In this document: positions 10,170 to 23,536 of the stretch, piece after piece
Position numbering within the stretch: the first letter of the stretch is position 1
Layout of the letters: the number at the start of each line of letters is the position of its first letter
Assembly: GCA_039654915.1 (NCBI GenBank)
Contig: CM077593.1
Location: 55,372,501 to 55,436,500, forward strand
DNA from: Aquilaria yunnanensis
Lineage: Eukaryota; Streptophyta; Magnoliopsida; Malvales; Thymelaeaceae
Reading direction: 5' to 3'
Length of the DNA: 64,000 bases
Position numbers and translations under genes: made by a program
The notes under the pieces: model-generated
What the model saw: the letters and a program-made list of their open reading frames with translations, nothing else
Told to the model about the DNA's origin: nothing
Databases searched by the model: none

Positions 10170-13100
10170 TGTTAGGCACCTCCTAAATGCTTGGCTTAGG
10201 CCAAGGAGAACCAAGGAAGTAAGAGGAAACAGAAAGGGGAGAGTAAGAGTAACTATAGAGTCTAGTATAGTGGCCTATGTGTAAAGCTGGAGACTGTAGG
10301 GCCTAATTGAACATAGGAACTATACTAGAGAAAAATAGACAGAAAACAAAGAAAGGGGATCAAATTGCACACTTGATTGAGTACTACAATTAAAACTAGA
10401 AACTTGGAATTGGAAGTTTCGGCCATGCAAAAGTTATGTGGACTAGTAGTGTACTAAGCCAAATTGTGGGAGACAACAATGATTACTAGTCAAAATCTTG
10501 TCTACCACTAGTGTACTATTCACTAGTTACTAGTTAATTTAGTTACATGGCCGGTTATGCATGGGTGTTTATGCTACGTTGGTACTTGTGTTTGCTACTT
10601 GCTTGGCATTATGGGCCATGATTGGACTTAAGTGTCCATTTAGACAAAAGTTTAGTGGCAGCTTTGTGGACTTGTGAAATGGAAGGCTACTTTGCACCAT
10701 GCAAACTTTTGGAAGGCAACAAATTGGCATAAGTGCCAAACTAAAGACAATTGTCTTTCGGCCAAAACTAGTGAAGGCCATTTGGAGTTCATTTCGGGCT
10801 TTCCTTATTTTTGTCTTGACCGAGCTTGTTCTTGAGCTCCTTCACAAAAATTGGCCTTGAAATTCAAGAAAACTTGTGAGCATTGAAGGATTCAAGCTTG
10901 GAGGAGTATATTTCAGCCTTTGCTTGCTTGGATTCAAGTGTTGTTCTTGGAGATTCAAGGAAGCCGAGCCTATTCAAGCTAGGGTTCCAAGGTATTTTGT
11001 GATTCTACTTGAATACATGGTAATCCTTCCATGAATGAAGAGTTTAAGTGCTCAATTGATGATGAGTTAAGCTAATTGAACAAGAAATTGTATTAGTTTG
11101 AAAGATTATAGTTGGCCGAGTGTGTTGGATGAATGAACTTGATCTTCTTCTTTATTTCCATGGAAATTAATCCATGATTAAGTGTTGTTGTTGCCTATTT
11201 GTTCTTGTGCTAGGCAAGTTTGAGCAAAGAACATCGAGTTGAGCAAGTTGGAGTTTGGCCGAAAGGTTCATTCTTGAGGTAAATCATGTTCTTCATATGC
11301 TTACATGGCATTGATGCCATGAGTAATGTTAGTTGATGACTTGATGGTCATATGTTGGTTTGGAATGATGAAGAACAAATGTATCTGATATGGGCATTTT
11401 AGCCGAGAGCTGGACTTGATGTATAATGGTGTATTTTACTTGGTTACATGGTAAAGATGCCATGAGTGATGTATATTGGTGATTACATCATTATGTAGTG
11501 AGTTAGAAGGATGGATAGTGTGACTATGTGGATTTAGGCACTTTGGCCGAAAGCTTGGTTTAGAGTGAAATGGTGCATTTCACTTGGTTACTTGGTAATA
11601 ATGCCATGGATGATGTTCGTTAATGATTAGAATATCATGTGGTTTGCTAGAATGATGGATAGCACATGTATATAAAATTGAGCTTTTTGGCCGAGAGCTT
11701 AAGTGTGTATACCTTAGTGTTCTTCATGTGAGTCATGGTAGTTTAATCCATGAGTTTGTGTGTTGATGCCTATGTGATTGATTTGGTAGGCATTGTGATT
11801 GAGGAACACTTGGATACTTGAAGCTTGGTTGTAGACCGAGAGCTATTGAGGTAGGGTTCACTAACACTTGATGTTGCTTGGTATTGTGCCATGGTTCAAG
11901 TGTTTAGAGTGGCTAAGTGATGGTTAAAATCTGCCATATGATCTTAGTTGCTTGATGGGCTTAATGATTATACTTGGTTGTTTTGTTGATTAGCTAATTG
12001 ACTAGTGTACATGTACTAGAAATGCAAGTAAATGTGGCCTATTTGCTTGGCATTTTGGGAGCTCCAAGTGGAAATGGTATATTGGTAATGGTTTGTGTGC
12101 AAGAATGCACATGAGTACATGTATGGTTTATTAAAGCTGAGAGCAACATTGTGGAGTGTGTGTGTGTACTTGTGTGCTTTGGTAATTCCTTGTGCATGCT
12201 AATCCCACTTATGGATTAATTGCCATGGTTATCTATCTTGTATATGTATATGCTCGGTTTTCTTGTCTTTGTGTTTGTTTTGCAAGTTGAGCTAACCAAT
12301 TGGAGGTTAAGCTTTGAGTGAACACTCAGCTTAACTAAATAGACTCATTTGAGTTGTATATGTATATATAAATGTGAATCCTACTGAGTTATACTCACTG
12401 CCCATTCCTTTATTTCAGGCAAGGACATTCGGCCTGAGTAGTGTTTGCTTGTTTGTGCTTGTGTTTGCACTAATTTTGCTTAATTCCCAAGGTATGTGCC
12501 AATGTGTGCTTGGCTTGTCAATTTGGGTTCATTACAAGTCTTATTTACCTATGGTTGGCTGAGACTTATAAGTTAAGCTTGCAGGCAGTAGTTGGAGACT
12601 TGTCTAGGAGAGCTATGGATACCTGGACTGTGGCTTTGATCATAGTATTTTCCTTCATGACCGTGAATCAGGCTATTGGGTTGGTGTTGCAGTGTGTGCT
12701 CTTGTATGGCATACTTAAGGTCATGTTTCACCATTAGGGGTCTTGGTATGTAATAACTTGGCTTGGATGTCCTTTGGATTCATGGCATGTGTAGCCATGT
12801 TTTGGTTGCTAGGCAGGCTACCTTTTTGTGTTTATATGTGTAGTCCTTGATGCTTAGAGTAGTAGTACTTTGTTGGTTTTGTATGCCAAGTTATGTACAT
12901 ACTTATGGATGGCATTATGCTTGCTTATGTATGCTGGATATTATGGGCCAAAGTTGCCACTTTTATGTGAATGGTTATGGACTTGAATATGTGAAATTGT
13001 TGTGCACAATTGTATGTACTTAAGTAGGCCGAGAGCATCATGCACATACAACTTGTGGTTTTCAAAATCCTAAACCAACTATGTGGGCTTCTTGGTTTCC

Positions 13101-13416
13101 ATATAGGTAGTACACTTGATTGCACACCAGGTATGCGCTTAAAGTTGCATTAAATGTTGCCTTCCTTGTTATGCAAGAAACCAAAGTAAACCTTGCTTGT
13201 TGTGCAAGTTAGGGGTATCAGGCCTTGCCTTTGCTGCAAGTTGATATTGGATCTTATTAAAGTCACCTGGGCCACCTTCCAGGCCTCATAACTTAAGAAA
13301 ATAAGACTTAAAAGTTGCCACTGCTTGCTTGGCCGAGAGCTAGAAACATAATTCTGGAGTTGGACATATGAGATAGTTCAGAAACTCATAGGCCAGGGCC
13401 TGAGTGAGGTGTGACA
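10170..13416. mobile_element. Solo LTR, 3.25 kb, inserted in T2 gag
   Basis: Bounded by TGTTAGGCACCTCC and GAGGTGTGACA, with a perfect 5-bp duplication CCATG (10165-10169 and 13417-13421). T2 gag reads on from one side to the other, so the insertion is well defined. There is no primer site, polypurine tract, gag or pol inside, and no second copy of either end, so a solo LTR is the best reading. The motif CTGAGTTATACTCACTGCCC (about 12381-12400) near TATATATAAATG (about 12362) resembles the R region of plant Gypsy LTRs read on the plus strand, but orientation is uncertain. Open frames inside are short and unconvincing. Confidence 0.7.
11258..11850. repeat. Diverged ~145-bp tandem repeat in the solo LTR
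   Basis: A CCGAGAGC/CCGAAAG motif recurs at about 11258, 11401, 11545, 11689 and 11835, a spacing of 144-146 bp. Between these points the order is similar: a TTACATGG or TTACTTGG block followed by GATGCCATGAGTGATG-like sequence, then an AATGATGGATAG-like block. That gives roughly four imperfect units. Further isolated GGCCGAGAGC copies occur near 13028 and 13331. Confidence 0.7.
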
Positions 13417-14182
13417 CCATGTAACACCATGCTGTGTCTATACTTCGTTAGGTGGGCTTGGGGGTCACTATGCCCATCGTATGTTTCCAACCGTGGTACT
13501 CAAAAGTCACTTGGCATGGGTGCCTCTACTACTGCACGGATGAAGGGTGACTCTTCTCCGATGAAGGTCTCCAACAGCCTTGACCAGACAGGCTTTCGGG
13601 AAATCTGCCTTTCTACTTTTTCCAGCCTCTCCAGGATCTTCTCCATGAGGGTGGTAGTACTGGTCTCTTCTCGTTGCCTGGTGGCCTTCGGCCAAAGGAG
13701 AGTGGCGTCTCCTTTTTGGGGAGAAGCTTCATCAGTGGGGCAACTGTGACGTCTCATCTGGTGATGAACTCTGCCGGCGGGAAGTTTTGGGCACTTTTGA
13801 CCCCGTTTCCCTAGCACAACAACCTCTTGGGGGTACATCCTCTGTTGAGGACTCATCACAGAAGTCCCCACTTCCTGAACTCCGGTGAGTAGACTTAGGA
13901 CTCCTCTCCCAGCGGGCAGTTGGTAAAGAGGCCCTTTGGCCTGAAGGTGGTTAAGACCACCTTTGGTCTAGCTGTTGTGTCATCTCAGCCACAATCGAGC
14001 ATTGAAAATTGTGCAAGAAGCTCATCATGACCGTCAGAGGGTGTTCATCTTCAAGCAAAGAAGTGTCTATGGCAGGTTGTTTAGTCACCGGTTGAGTTTT
14101 CGACGCGAACAGGGACTTTGGGAGTCCTTTGTCCTTAGAACGTCGAGTTTCAACGACGGTGACCTGGGAGTGAGTTCCCATA
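13417..14182 (-). pseudogene. T2: Tat-type Gypsy gag N-terminal half
   Basis: Minus-strand frame from 13871 (MGTSVMSPQQRM...) through a Gln/Arg-rich N-terminus with an ILERLEKVERQI coiled-coil-like stretch, to EESPFIRAVVEAPMPSDF. This last part matches the EESPFT-A-I-EA-P-F signature that opens the Gag core of Tat-type elements. A TGA stop (minus strand, about 13500-13502) follows Phe; after it the frame continues RLETYDGHSDP-like, so a CGA codon has probably become TGA. At 13422 the frame is cut by the solo LTR and resumes at 10164. Between 13871 and the LTR is leader sequence. Confidence 0.6.
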
Positions 14183-14183
14183 G

Positions 14184-14194
14184 ATGGTGCCAAA
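14184..14194 (-). other. Decayed primer site of T2
   Basis: Minus strand reads TTTGGCACCAT, aligned with the T1 TGGCGCCGTCTG site; CpG positions have decayed. It marks the inner edge of the T2 5' LTR. Confidence 0.5.
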
Positions 14195-14720
14195 TGATGC
14201 TCGAAGGCATCCTCGTCGTATGACATGCTGGCTTGAAGGAGAGACTTCCAGTATGAGGATGCCTAAAACACTCAAAAGAACAAGGGTTAGGAGCTCCCCG
14301 GAATGTGTTTCCGGGGGAGGAGCTTCCGATGGCCAAGTCAGTATTTGGGGAGTAAGGAGCAGAGAGTGGAGAGCAAAGAGTAGAGAGAGTTCTATGTCCC
14401 CTTACAAAGGTCATTCCCAAGTATTTATAGAAGGGCATGGGGATGAGGCCATTTAAAACAACCCGCTCAGATCATGACATGTGTATGGTTGGATATGGTC
14501 CGTACCTTTGGAGATAAGTATCTCCAACTGGTCATAGGTTGCTTTTGGCCAGAGGTCAGGGGCGTGTGTGAGGTCTCTGTGTTAGAGGCTCCTTAGCCAT
14601 TTTTGTCATCTCCAAAAGGCCTCTTTGGGAATCTAGAACCCTTCGAAGTATGGAACTCCTTCGGGACAGATGGTCCCCTCCGGCCCGACATTACCACTAA
14701 GTGTTGTTAGGAGAGGTGCA
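14195..14720 (-). repeat. T2 LTR (Tat-type), interrupted by element B
   Basis: Starts (plus reading) TGATGCTCGAAGG. Similar to the T1 LTR at 7257-7950 in several blocks. Element B is inserted after GTGCA (14716-14720), and the other side of the break is at 48903. Beyond 48908 the sequence reads as plus-strand pol rather than LTR, so the T2 LTR probably ends close to the insertion point or was rearranged before it. Confidence 0.5.
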
Positions 14721-17132
14721 TGACACGACTGCCTGTGCTCCTGCCCAGGAAGCCCTATGAGAGCTGGTCTCACGGTGGATTGTAATTGGCTAGTTGTGTA
14801 TGTGTGCGGATTAAATCCCATGGTACTAGTTTATTAAGCTAGAATATGCAATATGCATGCTCTTATGCTTTGACTTGGTTTATTAAAACCATAAAACATA
14901 AACTCGGCCGAGTAATTTCTATGGAAAATAAATACAAATAGCCAAAGCATATGAAATCAACATTTGTGTGAGCTTACTACACATAACAAACTGTGAGAAC
15001 ATTCATACATAAAGTAGACTAATGCCCTCACCCAAGAGCAACCCTAGAGTCGAGGACTCCTCATAAGATAGACTATGGAGGCAACTAAAATACTGTATAA
15101 ATACAAGCATTTACTGAGATCTCTTTAGCCTAACTCCCACCTTGGATATACGTCCCAGTGGCGAGTCTCAAAAGTCCTTTGCCAAGTGCTACTAGGCTCT
15201 GCAGGCAAAGGAAGATACTAGTTAGTACTGTTACTTGACCAACAAACCACCTAAACACTTACGTAGACTAGAATCACAAGGATTCTCAACTGTCATACCT
15301 GTACACACAAAAGAACACTACCACGATAATCCTCAACAATTACCCCGTCCAGCCACTTCGGGGTCTTCATAACAAAATTGGGGAGTGAGAATTCGACAAT
15401 TCTCAATGAGTGATCTTCAATGTACCTGCAAGAAAATACTAGGACTCTTGCTGCGAGCTCACAGAGCATGAGGGTTCTATTATATATGCATATATAACTA
15501 GGCCATAAAGACCTCTCCTCAAGTAGTCCACCTCACGGTGCATCACTCCGTGCCTAGCGAGTCCTGATCACTGACCCGCTCCCAGCAAGCCGAAGCTTAC
15601 TGGATGCAATCATGTAGCCTTCCCATAGCCGTTATGCAGGGGAATTATGGTGGAACTTTGTAGACTAGGCCGTAGGGCCTCGTTGTTGTAGACTAGATGA
15701 ACAAGGTTTCACCTTGTGACCTTGTGGCTATGGCACGGCTAGGCCGACAAGGGTTCTAAACCTCTCACCTGAGCTAGTAATATCTTGTTATCATTCCAAC
15801 ATAGTTTTCTTTAAAAATTTCCTTCACTTTGAGTTAATTTAAATCTGAAACTGGGGCATTTTAAGTGTTTTTATATCATGGAGGTGATAGTACTCCCTCT
15901 TAGCTTCGCGTGGAATCTTGAATCACCTAAATCGGACACCCGAGCGAAAAGTTATGCTGAAAACAAAATTGAGTGTCAAATGCTGTCTTGGCGACGCGTC
16001 GCCACAGTTGTCGACATTCTGAGACAGTTTTCTGGATTGGCGACACGTCATGGGAACTCGTGGGGATTGGCGACGCATCGCCAAACCTGCAAAATGCCCA
16101 AAAAAACTCCGGTTTTGCTGCTATGAACTTTGGACACTTCCTACACATATCAAACATGCTTGGAATGCCTCCAAATTTCATATACACAGAGAAAATGTTG
16201 CATAGATCACAACCAACTATTACAAGCCAATCTATGATGTCTTGTAACATCAATCCAATCCTCCCAATTCCTCTAGTCCACCATAATTCAACCAAAACCT
16301 TTAACTAATGCCATAGCTAAAACCACTCAAATTCTTCAAGCAAACTCAACTAATGGCATTCAATGAACTTAAAAACATATCTCCCTTTCCTCAACTCCAA
16401 GTAACAAGCAAGAATCAATCCCCTTTTCATTCAACCAAGCTCACCAAAGTTCTACACAAGTTCCAATAAAAAACAATGGCACCAAACATCAAAACTTCAC
16501 TCTCTAACCAAAACCCAAGCTTCAAACTAACTAACAAACACGAATTCAATCAAGAACACATTCCTTACCTCGTTCAAAAATAGGGGAAGTAGGAAAACGC
16601 CCTTCCAAGCCTCAAAAACATGGTTTCAAGCTTGAAAATGCATCCTCCTAGCTTATATACTTTGAATTGCTTTTCTTGGCACAAAAAACTCTTGATTCCA
16701 AGCTTAATTTGAGACCTAAATGGGGGTGAGAAGGCTGGAAACCGGATTATGGCAGCCATAGCCCACTTTCCCCTTCTTAAACCCTCACTTAACACACAAG
16801 CCATCAAAGTATTAAGCCTGTTACAATTAAGTCCCCCATTTTTGTAACTTAGTGATTCTTGATTAAATTCTTGTCTATTTTTCAAGTTTGAGTTAAGGTT
16901 GAAAATTAAGTTTGAAATTTCATTTTAAAACACTCGGGACTCGTCCCGGCTATTCAGGATGCAAAATTACCATTTTGCCCCTGAACTTCATTCAGTGCTT
17001 TTTCTTCTTGGAACTTAGTGAACTTTGCTAAACTTCTCTATTCTTGCTATGTAAACTAGAATTAAGTTCCTAAACTTAATTTAAAACACTTTACCTTCCT
17101 CAATTGCACCTCCCACTAGAAGGGCTACAACA
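14721..17132 (-). repeat. 3' LTR of element B
   Basis: 2412 bp. The plus reading starts TGACACGACTG and ends GGGCTACAACA, so the coding strand runs TG...CA. Contains AT-rich TATATATGCATATATAAC near 15482-15499 and a TTGGCGACGCGTCGCCA palindrome-like motif near 15988. Confidence 0.88.
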
Positions 17133-20100
17133 TTCTCCCCTCCTTCTTGAATTTGGTCCCCCAAATTTCGCTGCAACTCTGGAAAAATACTAGGATATCT
17201 TTTCAGCATATCCTGCTGGGTCTCCCAGGTAGCTTCCTCCTCACTATGGTTAGACCAAAGGATCTTAACCATCAAAATCCACTTATTCCGCAATTTCTTG
17301 ACTTGCCTACCAAGTATCTGAACTGGTTTCTCTTCATAAGTCAAGTCTTCCTGAATGGGTATCGCTGAAGGATTGACTACCTGTCCCAGTTCCACTGTGC
17401 ATTTTCTAAGTAGACTAACATGAAACACGTTTTGCACTTGAGATAGGTTAAGGGGTAATGCTAACCGATAAGCAACTTTCCCTACCTTCTCCAACACTTC
17501 ACAAGGTCCAATATACCTAGGAGCTAACTTGCCCCTTTGCCCAAAACGGCTAACTCCTTTCATGGGTGACACTTTCAGAAGTACTTTATCCTCAACTTCA
17601 AAACTCAAGTCCCTTCTCCTCAAATTCGCATACTTGGTCTGCCCGTCGTTAGCTGTCTTAATCCTCTACTGGATTAACTTAATCTTAGCTGTAGTGTCAG
17701 CTATGATTTCAGGTCCAATAACTACTTTGTCTGCCGGATCTGCCCAACAATGAGGTGTCATACATCGCCTTCCATATAAGGCTTCATAGGGTGCCATTCC
17801 GATAACAGTTTGATGACTGTTATTATAAGCAAACTCGATCAGTGGTAAATGCTGATCCCAATCACCTCTGAGATCAATGACACACATGCGTAGCATATCC
17901 TCCAATGTCTGAATCACTCTCTCAGATTGCCCATCAGTCTAAGGATGAAAAGCAGTACTGAGACTTAGTTTACTTCCCAATGCTTCTTGAAAAGCATTCC
18001 AAAATCGTAATGTAAACCGAGGATCTCTGTCAGATATAATCTGATCTGGTATCCCATGGAGTATCACAATCTCTTTGAGATACAACTGAGCCAACATCTC
18101 CAATGTATAAGTGATTCTGATAGGTATGAAATGTGCCGACTTCGTTAGTCTGTCAACCACTACCCATATAGCATCATGTTGACTCCAAGTATTCGGTAAC
18201 CCCACTAAGAAATCCATAGTAACGGATCCCCACTTCCTCACTGGCAAAGGTAAACTCTAAAGTGTGCCTGCTGGTTTCTGATGTTTAGCTTTAACCATCT
18301 GGCATGTCAAACACTTTGCCGCATGTCATCTTACATCCCTTTTCAATCCTGGCCACCAGAAATGTGTCTTCAGATCTTGATACATCTTACTAACACCAGG
18401 GTGGATATTCAAAGTGCTATTATGTGCCTCCTGTAGGACTTGCTACCTAAGTCCATCTACATTTGGTACATAGAGATGATCTCCATAATTTAATATTCCA
18501 TCTTTGTATCTGAATTCCTTCCTCATAGTGCCATGCTTCGCCTCTCCTGAAATTTTCTTCAACAATGGATCTTTCATCTAAGCTTCTTTAACTTTGACTA
18601 ACCAAGCTGACTGCACTTCCAAAATGTAGACTAGGGATTTTTCTCGACTTTGCCATAATTCATGCAAAGCTAAGAAACAGTCCCTCAATACTCCTTTAGA
18701 GGAATCCGTAGCCTGATCCTTGGATAAGATCACTCTCGTGTACTTTCAGCTCAATGCATCTGCTACCACATTTCCCTTGCTAGCACAGTACTCAATCGAA
18801 CAGTCATAATCCTTGATGTATTCAATCCAACGCCGCTGTCTCATATGCAGATCCTTCTGGGTAAATAAATACTTCAAACTCTTGTGATCAGTGAAGATTC
18901 TAAACGACCTTGCCATCAAATAATGCCTCCACAACTTCAGTGCAAAAATCACTGCTGCTAGCTTAAGATCATGAATAGGATAGTTTAGTTCATTAGGCCT
19001 TAGCTGTCTTGGACCATAAGCAATCACCTGACTGTCCTGCACCAATACACATCCCAAACCAGAACCTGATGCATTAGTATAAACTCTAAAAGCTCTGTTC
19101 GGATTTGGGAAAACAAGTATAGGTGCACTAGTCAATCTTTCCGTCAACTCCATGTAAGCTTCTTCACACTTCTGAGTTTTTTTGGTCAATGCTATCAACG
19201 GTGTAGCTATCATAGAGAATTTCTCTATAAAACGTCTGTAATAACCTGCCAAACCCAAGAAACTCCTGACCTCTGAAACTGTAGTCGGTCTCTTCCACCC
19301 AATTACGGCTTGAACTTTTTCAGGATCAACTGACAACCCTTGAGCACTGATGATGTGCCCCAAAAACTAAATCCTTTCGGACCAAAACTCACACTTAGAC
19401 AACTTTGCATACTACTGATTATCCTTCAGCACTTGCAAAACTACTTTAAGGTGCTTCTCATGCTCTGATGTAGACTGTAAATATACCAGAATATCATTGA
19501 TGAAGACCTCAACAAACTAATCCAAAAACGGCATCAAGATCCGATTCATGGCCTCCATAAATACTGCTAGAGCATTTGTCACACCAAACGGCATAACTGT
19601 ATATTCATAATGTCCATACCTCATCCTGAAAGCAGTTTTCTGAATATCTTCCTCGTTAACCCTAATCTGAAAATACCCAAACCGAAGATCAAATCTGGAA
19701 AACACTTTCGCTCCCCTGAGCCAGTCGAACAGATCATCAATTCTAGGAAGTGGATACTTATTCTTGATTGTCACTACATTCAACTTTCTATAGTCAATAC
19801 ACAATTTGAAAGTTCCATCCTTCTTCTTCACAAATAACACCGGAGCCCCCTACGGTGACACACTATGTCTTATAAAGCCTTTCCTTAGTAGTTCCTCCAA
19901 CTGCCTCTTTAATTCATCCATCTCAGGAGCTGACATCCTATACGGTGGTATTGAAATAGGTTCAACCCCTGGTTGCAGATGGATTGCAAATTCAGTATCC
20001 TTCCTAGGTGGTAACACAGGTAACTCTACCAGAAACACCTTAGGAAATTGATTGGCTACTAGAATCTTCTCAAGTTCCTCCTCTATAGCCATTCCATTCA

Positions 20101-21796
20101 ATGAATAATACTCTTGCTCACCAACTATGGGGATGGTATCCATAAGTCTAAGGTGTAAACTCTTATCACTAGATGCCAACCCTCCTGTGCAAGTCACTCT
20201 AGCTCCTTGAGCATCAATAATGTCAACTGAGTGATTCGCATAATCAATTTGTGCCTTATACTTACTCAACCAATCCATTCCCAACACTAGGTCATAAGAC
20301 CTCAATTCTATCATGCATAACTCGCAGCAGAAATCCTGGTCACCTAACTGCAAGGGATACCTAGTAACCACTTCATTGGTTACAATAAAACCCCTCCCTG
20401 CAGTCCTGATGAGTCTTAACTCACCCGAGATTTCTCACTGCAATTTAAACTTATCTACCAAGGCAGAAGATATCATTGAAAGAGTAGCTCCCGTATCAAA
20501 AAGCACTTTAACACTACCATTCTGAAAAGTAAAATTACCTCGAACGGTGGCTGGTTCTCTGGTCACTTGACTCGTCAGGGCAGAAACTCTCGGCTCAATT
20601 GCTGCTGCGGCTACACCAGGTCATTTCTCTACGGCAAGGGGTACAGTGGGTAAATTTTGGGGCGGACCTGACATCGGTCGAGCTCTTGGGCATTGCCTCG
20701 CCCAATGTCCTCCCTGACCACAGATATTACAAACATCTATCCCCAGAGTACATGGTCTTCCAACATGAAACCGTCTGCATCTAGGACATAAACCCATCAT
20801 CCTTCTCTTGGATGGACCTTCGCTTTCCTACCATTGGTCGCTTCCCTGCACTTTTTCCTAACTTGGCTGGTCCAACCTCCACCTTTTAGCTAGATGCTCT
20901 AGAATCCTCAAATTCCCATTCTAAGGCCAACGCCTTCTGAACCACCTGGCAATAGCTCCTGATATCCATTATCGCCATATACCTCCTGAGTACAGGCTTC
21001 AAACCTTGGAAGAACTTCTTAGCTTTCAACTCATCATTGCCCATCATATACGGAGCATACCGGATAAGTGAATTGTAGCGCTACTCATACTCCTACACAG
21101 ACATCTTTCCCTGTGTCAGATTCTCAAACTGAATCCTCCTCTAATCCTGTGCAGCTTCACTAATATACTTCTGTCTGAACTTCTTCTCAAAGTCTGACCA
21201 CTTGAGCACCTTTTTCTTGTGCTCTGGGCGGGTACCATTACTTTCCATCAGCAACTCCATCACATCATCCCACCATAAACTGGCTCTTCCTCCCAAAAAG
21301 AAAGGCACCAAAGTCATCTTCTGCTCGGATTCATAACCACCACAAGTGAACAATCTATTCATCCTAGACAACCAATCCTCTACTCTATCAGCATCACCTG
21401 TCCCATCAAAGCTCGGTGGATCATCAGTTTAAACTTCTCCAACAATCTCATATGATGTGGAGTGTCTCCCCTCCTTGGAGCCTCCATCACCTCTGGTTCC
21501 TCTTCCTCCTCATGAACATGATTTCTACGTCCATGAGCACTAGGCACTTGCTATTGCTCAGCATGCCTTTCCTGCTCCTGATGTAGGTCATCCTCCTCCT
21601 GAATAGCATCTCTGTCTTCATAATCCCTGAACATCTCCGTCACAAAGGTGTTCATACCCTATGCCACTTGTGCCATAGTCTCTGTCAACCCTTGTAGTAC
21701 CCTGGATATCTCATCCAGCCTTGCCAAAACTGGGTCACAAGAACCTTCACCAGGTTCCCTAGTTCCCCTTGAAGCTGCTGACCTAGTGTCAACCAT
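17081..21796 (-). pseudogene. gag-pol: Element B gag-pol polyprotein, decayed
   Basis: Starts at an ATG at 21796 (MVDTRS...) and runs in broken frames into the LTR at 17081. Recognisable pieces in order: Gag WWDDVMELL (about 21247-21270); zinc knuckle CNICGQGGHWARQC with its His intact (about 20691-20732); protease; RT around 19517-19850; RNase H (TNASGSGLG, where the family has TDASGSGLG) and its [11 protein letters not shown] block within 18746-19363; integrase core (18247-17666); [15 protein letters not shown] and the chromodomain-like tail VQILGRQVKKLR (17081-17623). Many stops are present, several of the kind CAG to TAG. It could not give a full protein. It is clearly homologous to the intact array proteins. 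Confidence 0.88.
17133..17147 (-). other. Polypurine tract of element B
   Basis: The minus strand is an A/G run (plus reading TTCTCCCCTCCTTCT) directly against the 3' LTR. Confidence 0.85.
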
Positions 21797-21920
21797 AACA
21801 ACCTGCAACCACAGCTAGACAACATTCCCCAGATGTTTGTCAGTACTAACTTCCTAGCACTTGGACTTTCCAACCTAGATCTCAGTCTTAGCCTCCAATA
21901 TTTATGAAATGAGTCCTTAA

Positions 21921-21932
21921 GCTCTGATACCA
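21921..21932 (-). other. Primer binding site (tRNA-iMet) of element B
   Basis: Plus reading GCTCTGATACCA, i.e. TGGTATCAGAGC on the coding strand, 7 bp inside the 5' LTR. Confidence 0.9.
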
Positions 21933-21939
21933 AAAACAC

Positions 21940-22707
21940 TGACACGACCGCCCGTGCCCCTGCCCGGGAAGCCCTGTGAGAGCTGGTCTCATGGTGGATT
22001 GCAGTTGGCTAGTTGTCTATGTGTGCGGATTAAATCCGATGGTACTAGTTGATTAACCTAGACTATGTAATATGCATCCTCTTATGCTTTGACTTGGTTT
22101 ATTAAAACCATAAAACATTAACCCGGCTGAGTAATTTCTACGGAAAATAAATACAAATAGCCAAAGCATATGAAATCAACATTTGCGTGAGTTTACTACA
22201 CATAACAACTCGTGAGAACATTCATACATAAAGTAGACTAATGCCCTCACCCAAGAGCAATCCTAGAGTCGAGGACTCGTCATAACATAGACTATGGAGG
22301 CAACTAAAATACTGTATAAATACAAGCATTTACTGAGATCTCTTTAGCCTAACTCCCACCTTGGATACATGTCCCAATGGTGAGTCTCAAAAGTCATTTG
22401 CCAAGGGCTACTAGGCTCTGTAGCCAGAGGAAGATACTAGTTAGTACTGTTACTTGACCAACAAGCCAACTAAGCACTTACGTAGACTAGAATCACAAGG
22501 ATTCTCAACTGTCATGCCTATACGCACAAAAGAACACTACCACGATAATCCTCAATGATTACCCGATCCAACAACTTCGGGCTCCGCATAACAAAACTAG
22601 GGAGTGAGAATTCGACAATTCTCAGTAAGGGATCTTCAATGTACCTGCAAGAAAATACAAGGACTTTTGCTGCGACCTCACATAGCACGAGGGTTCTATT
22701 CTATATG
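21940..22707 (-). repeat. 5' LTR of element B, inner piece
   Basis: Starts (plus reading) TGACACGACCG next to the primer site and runs to TCTATATG, where the array is inserted. Continues at 47233. Confidence 0.9.
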
Positions 22708-23484
22708 TGACAAGATCCCCGTGCCCCTGCCCGGGATACCCTGTGAGCGTTTGTCTCACGGTGGATTGTAATTGGCTAGCTGGTTATGTGTGTGGATTAA
22801 ATCCAATGCTACTAGTTGATTAACCTAGAAATGCAATATGTATGCACTTATGCTTTGACTTGGTTTATTAAAACCATAAAACATTTAATCATTTAGACAT
22901 TTAGCCGGCTAAGTAAAATTCTATATAAATAAATACAAAATGCCAAAGCATAGCAAAATCAACCTTTGAGTGATTAACTACACATACACCGCTCGTGAAA
23001 GCATTTATACATAAGTAACTAATGCTCTCACCCAGAGAACAATCCCCTGAGTCAAGGACTCTTTATAACATAAATACTGGAGGCAAAATAAAGTACTGTA
23101 TCAAAATACAAGACTTTGCTGAGATCTTTTACCCTAGCTCCCACTTTGGACTCCTGTCCCAGTGGCGAGTCTCACAAGTCCTTTGCCAAGTGCTACTAGG
23201 CTCTGCAGCCAAAGGAAGAAGCAAGTTAGTACCACAGCCTGACCAACAGACCAATTAAACACTTAAGCAGGCTAGAAACTTAAAGTTTCTCAACTACCGT
23301 ACCTTTACAGACAAAAAGGTACTACCGTGATAATCCTCAGTGATTATCCGGTCCTGCTACTCCAGACTCTGCATAACAAACAGGGAGTGAGAATTCAACA
23401 TTCTCAGTAAGGGTCTTCGATGTACCTGCAAGAAAAATTACTAGGACTCTGGCTGCGAGCTCACACAGCATGAGGGTACTAGTC

Positions 23485-23498
23485 ATATATATATATAC
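23485..23498 (-). promoter_or_regulatory. TATA-like AT run in array LTR 1
   Basis: Alternating AT run reading TAGTATATATATATATGAC on the coding strand, about 1.73 kb into the LTR. It lies just downstream of the tandem repeat, where a U3 promoter would be. Copies at 30821, 38157 and 45493; the one at 45493-45506, in the 5'-most LTR, is the one expected to start the first transcript. Inferred only. Confidence 0.45.
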
Positions 23499-23536
23499 TA
23501 GGCCGGTAGACCTCTCCTCAAGTAGTCCTTTGTATC

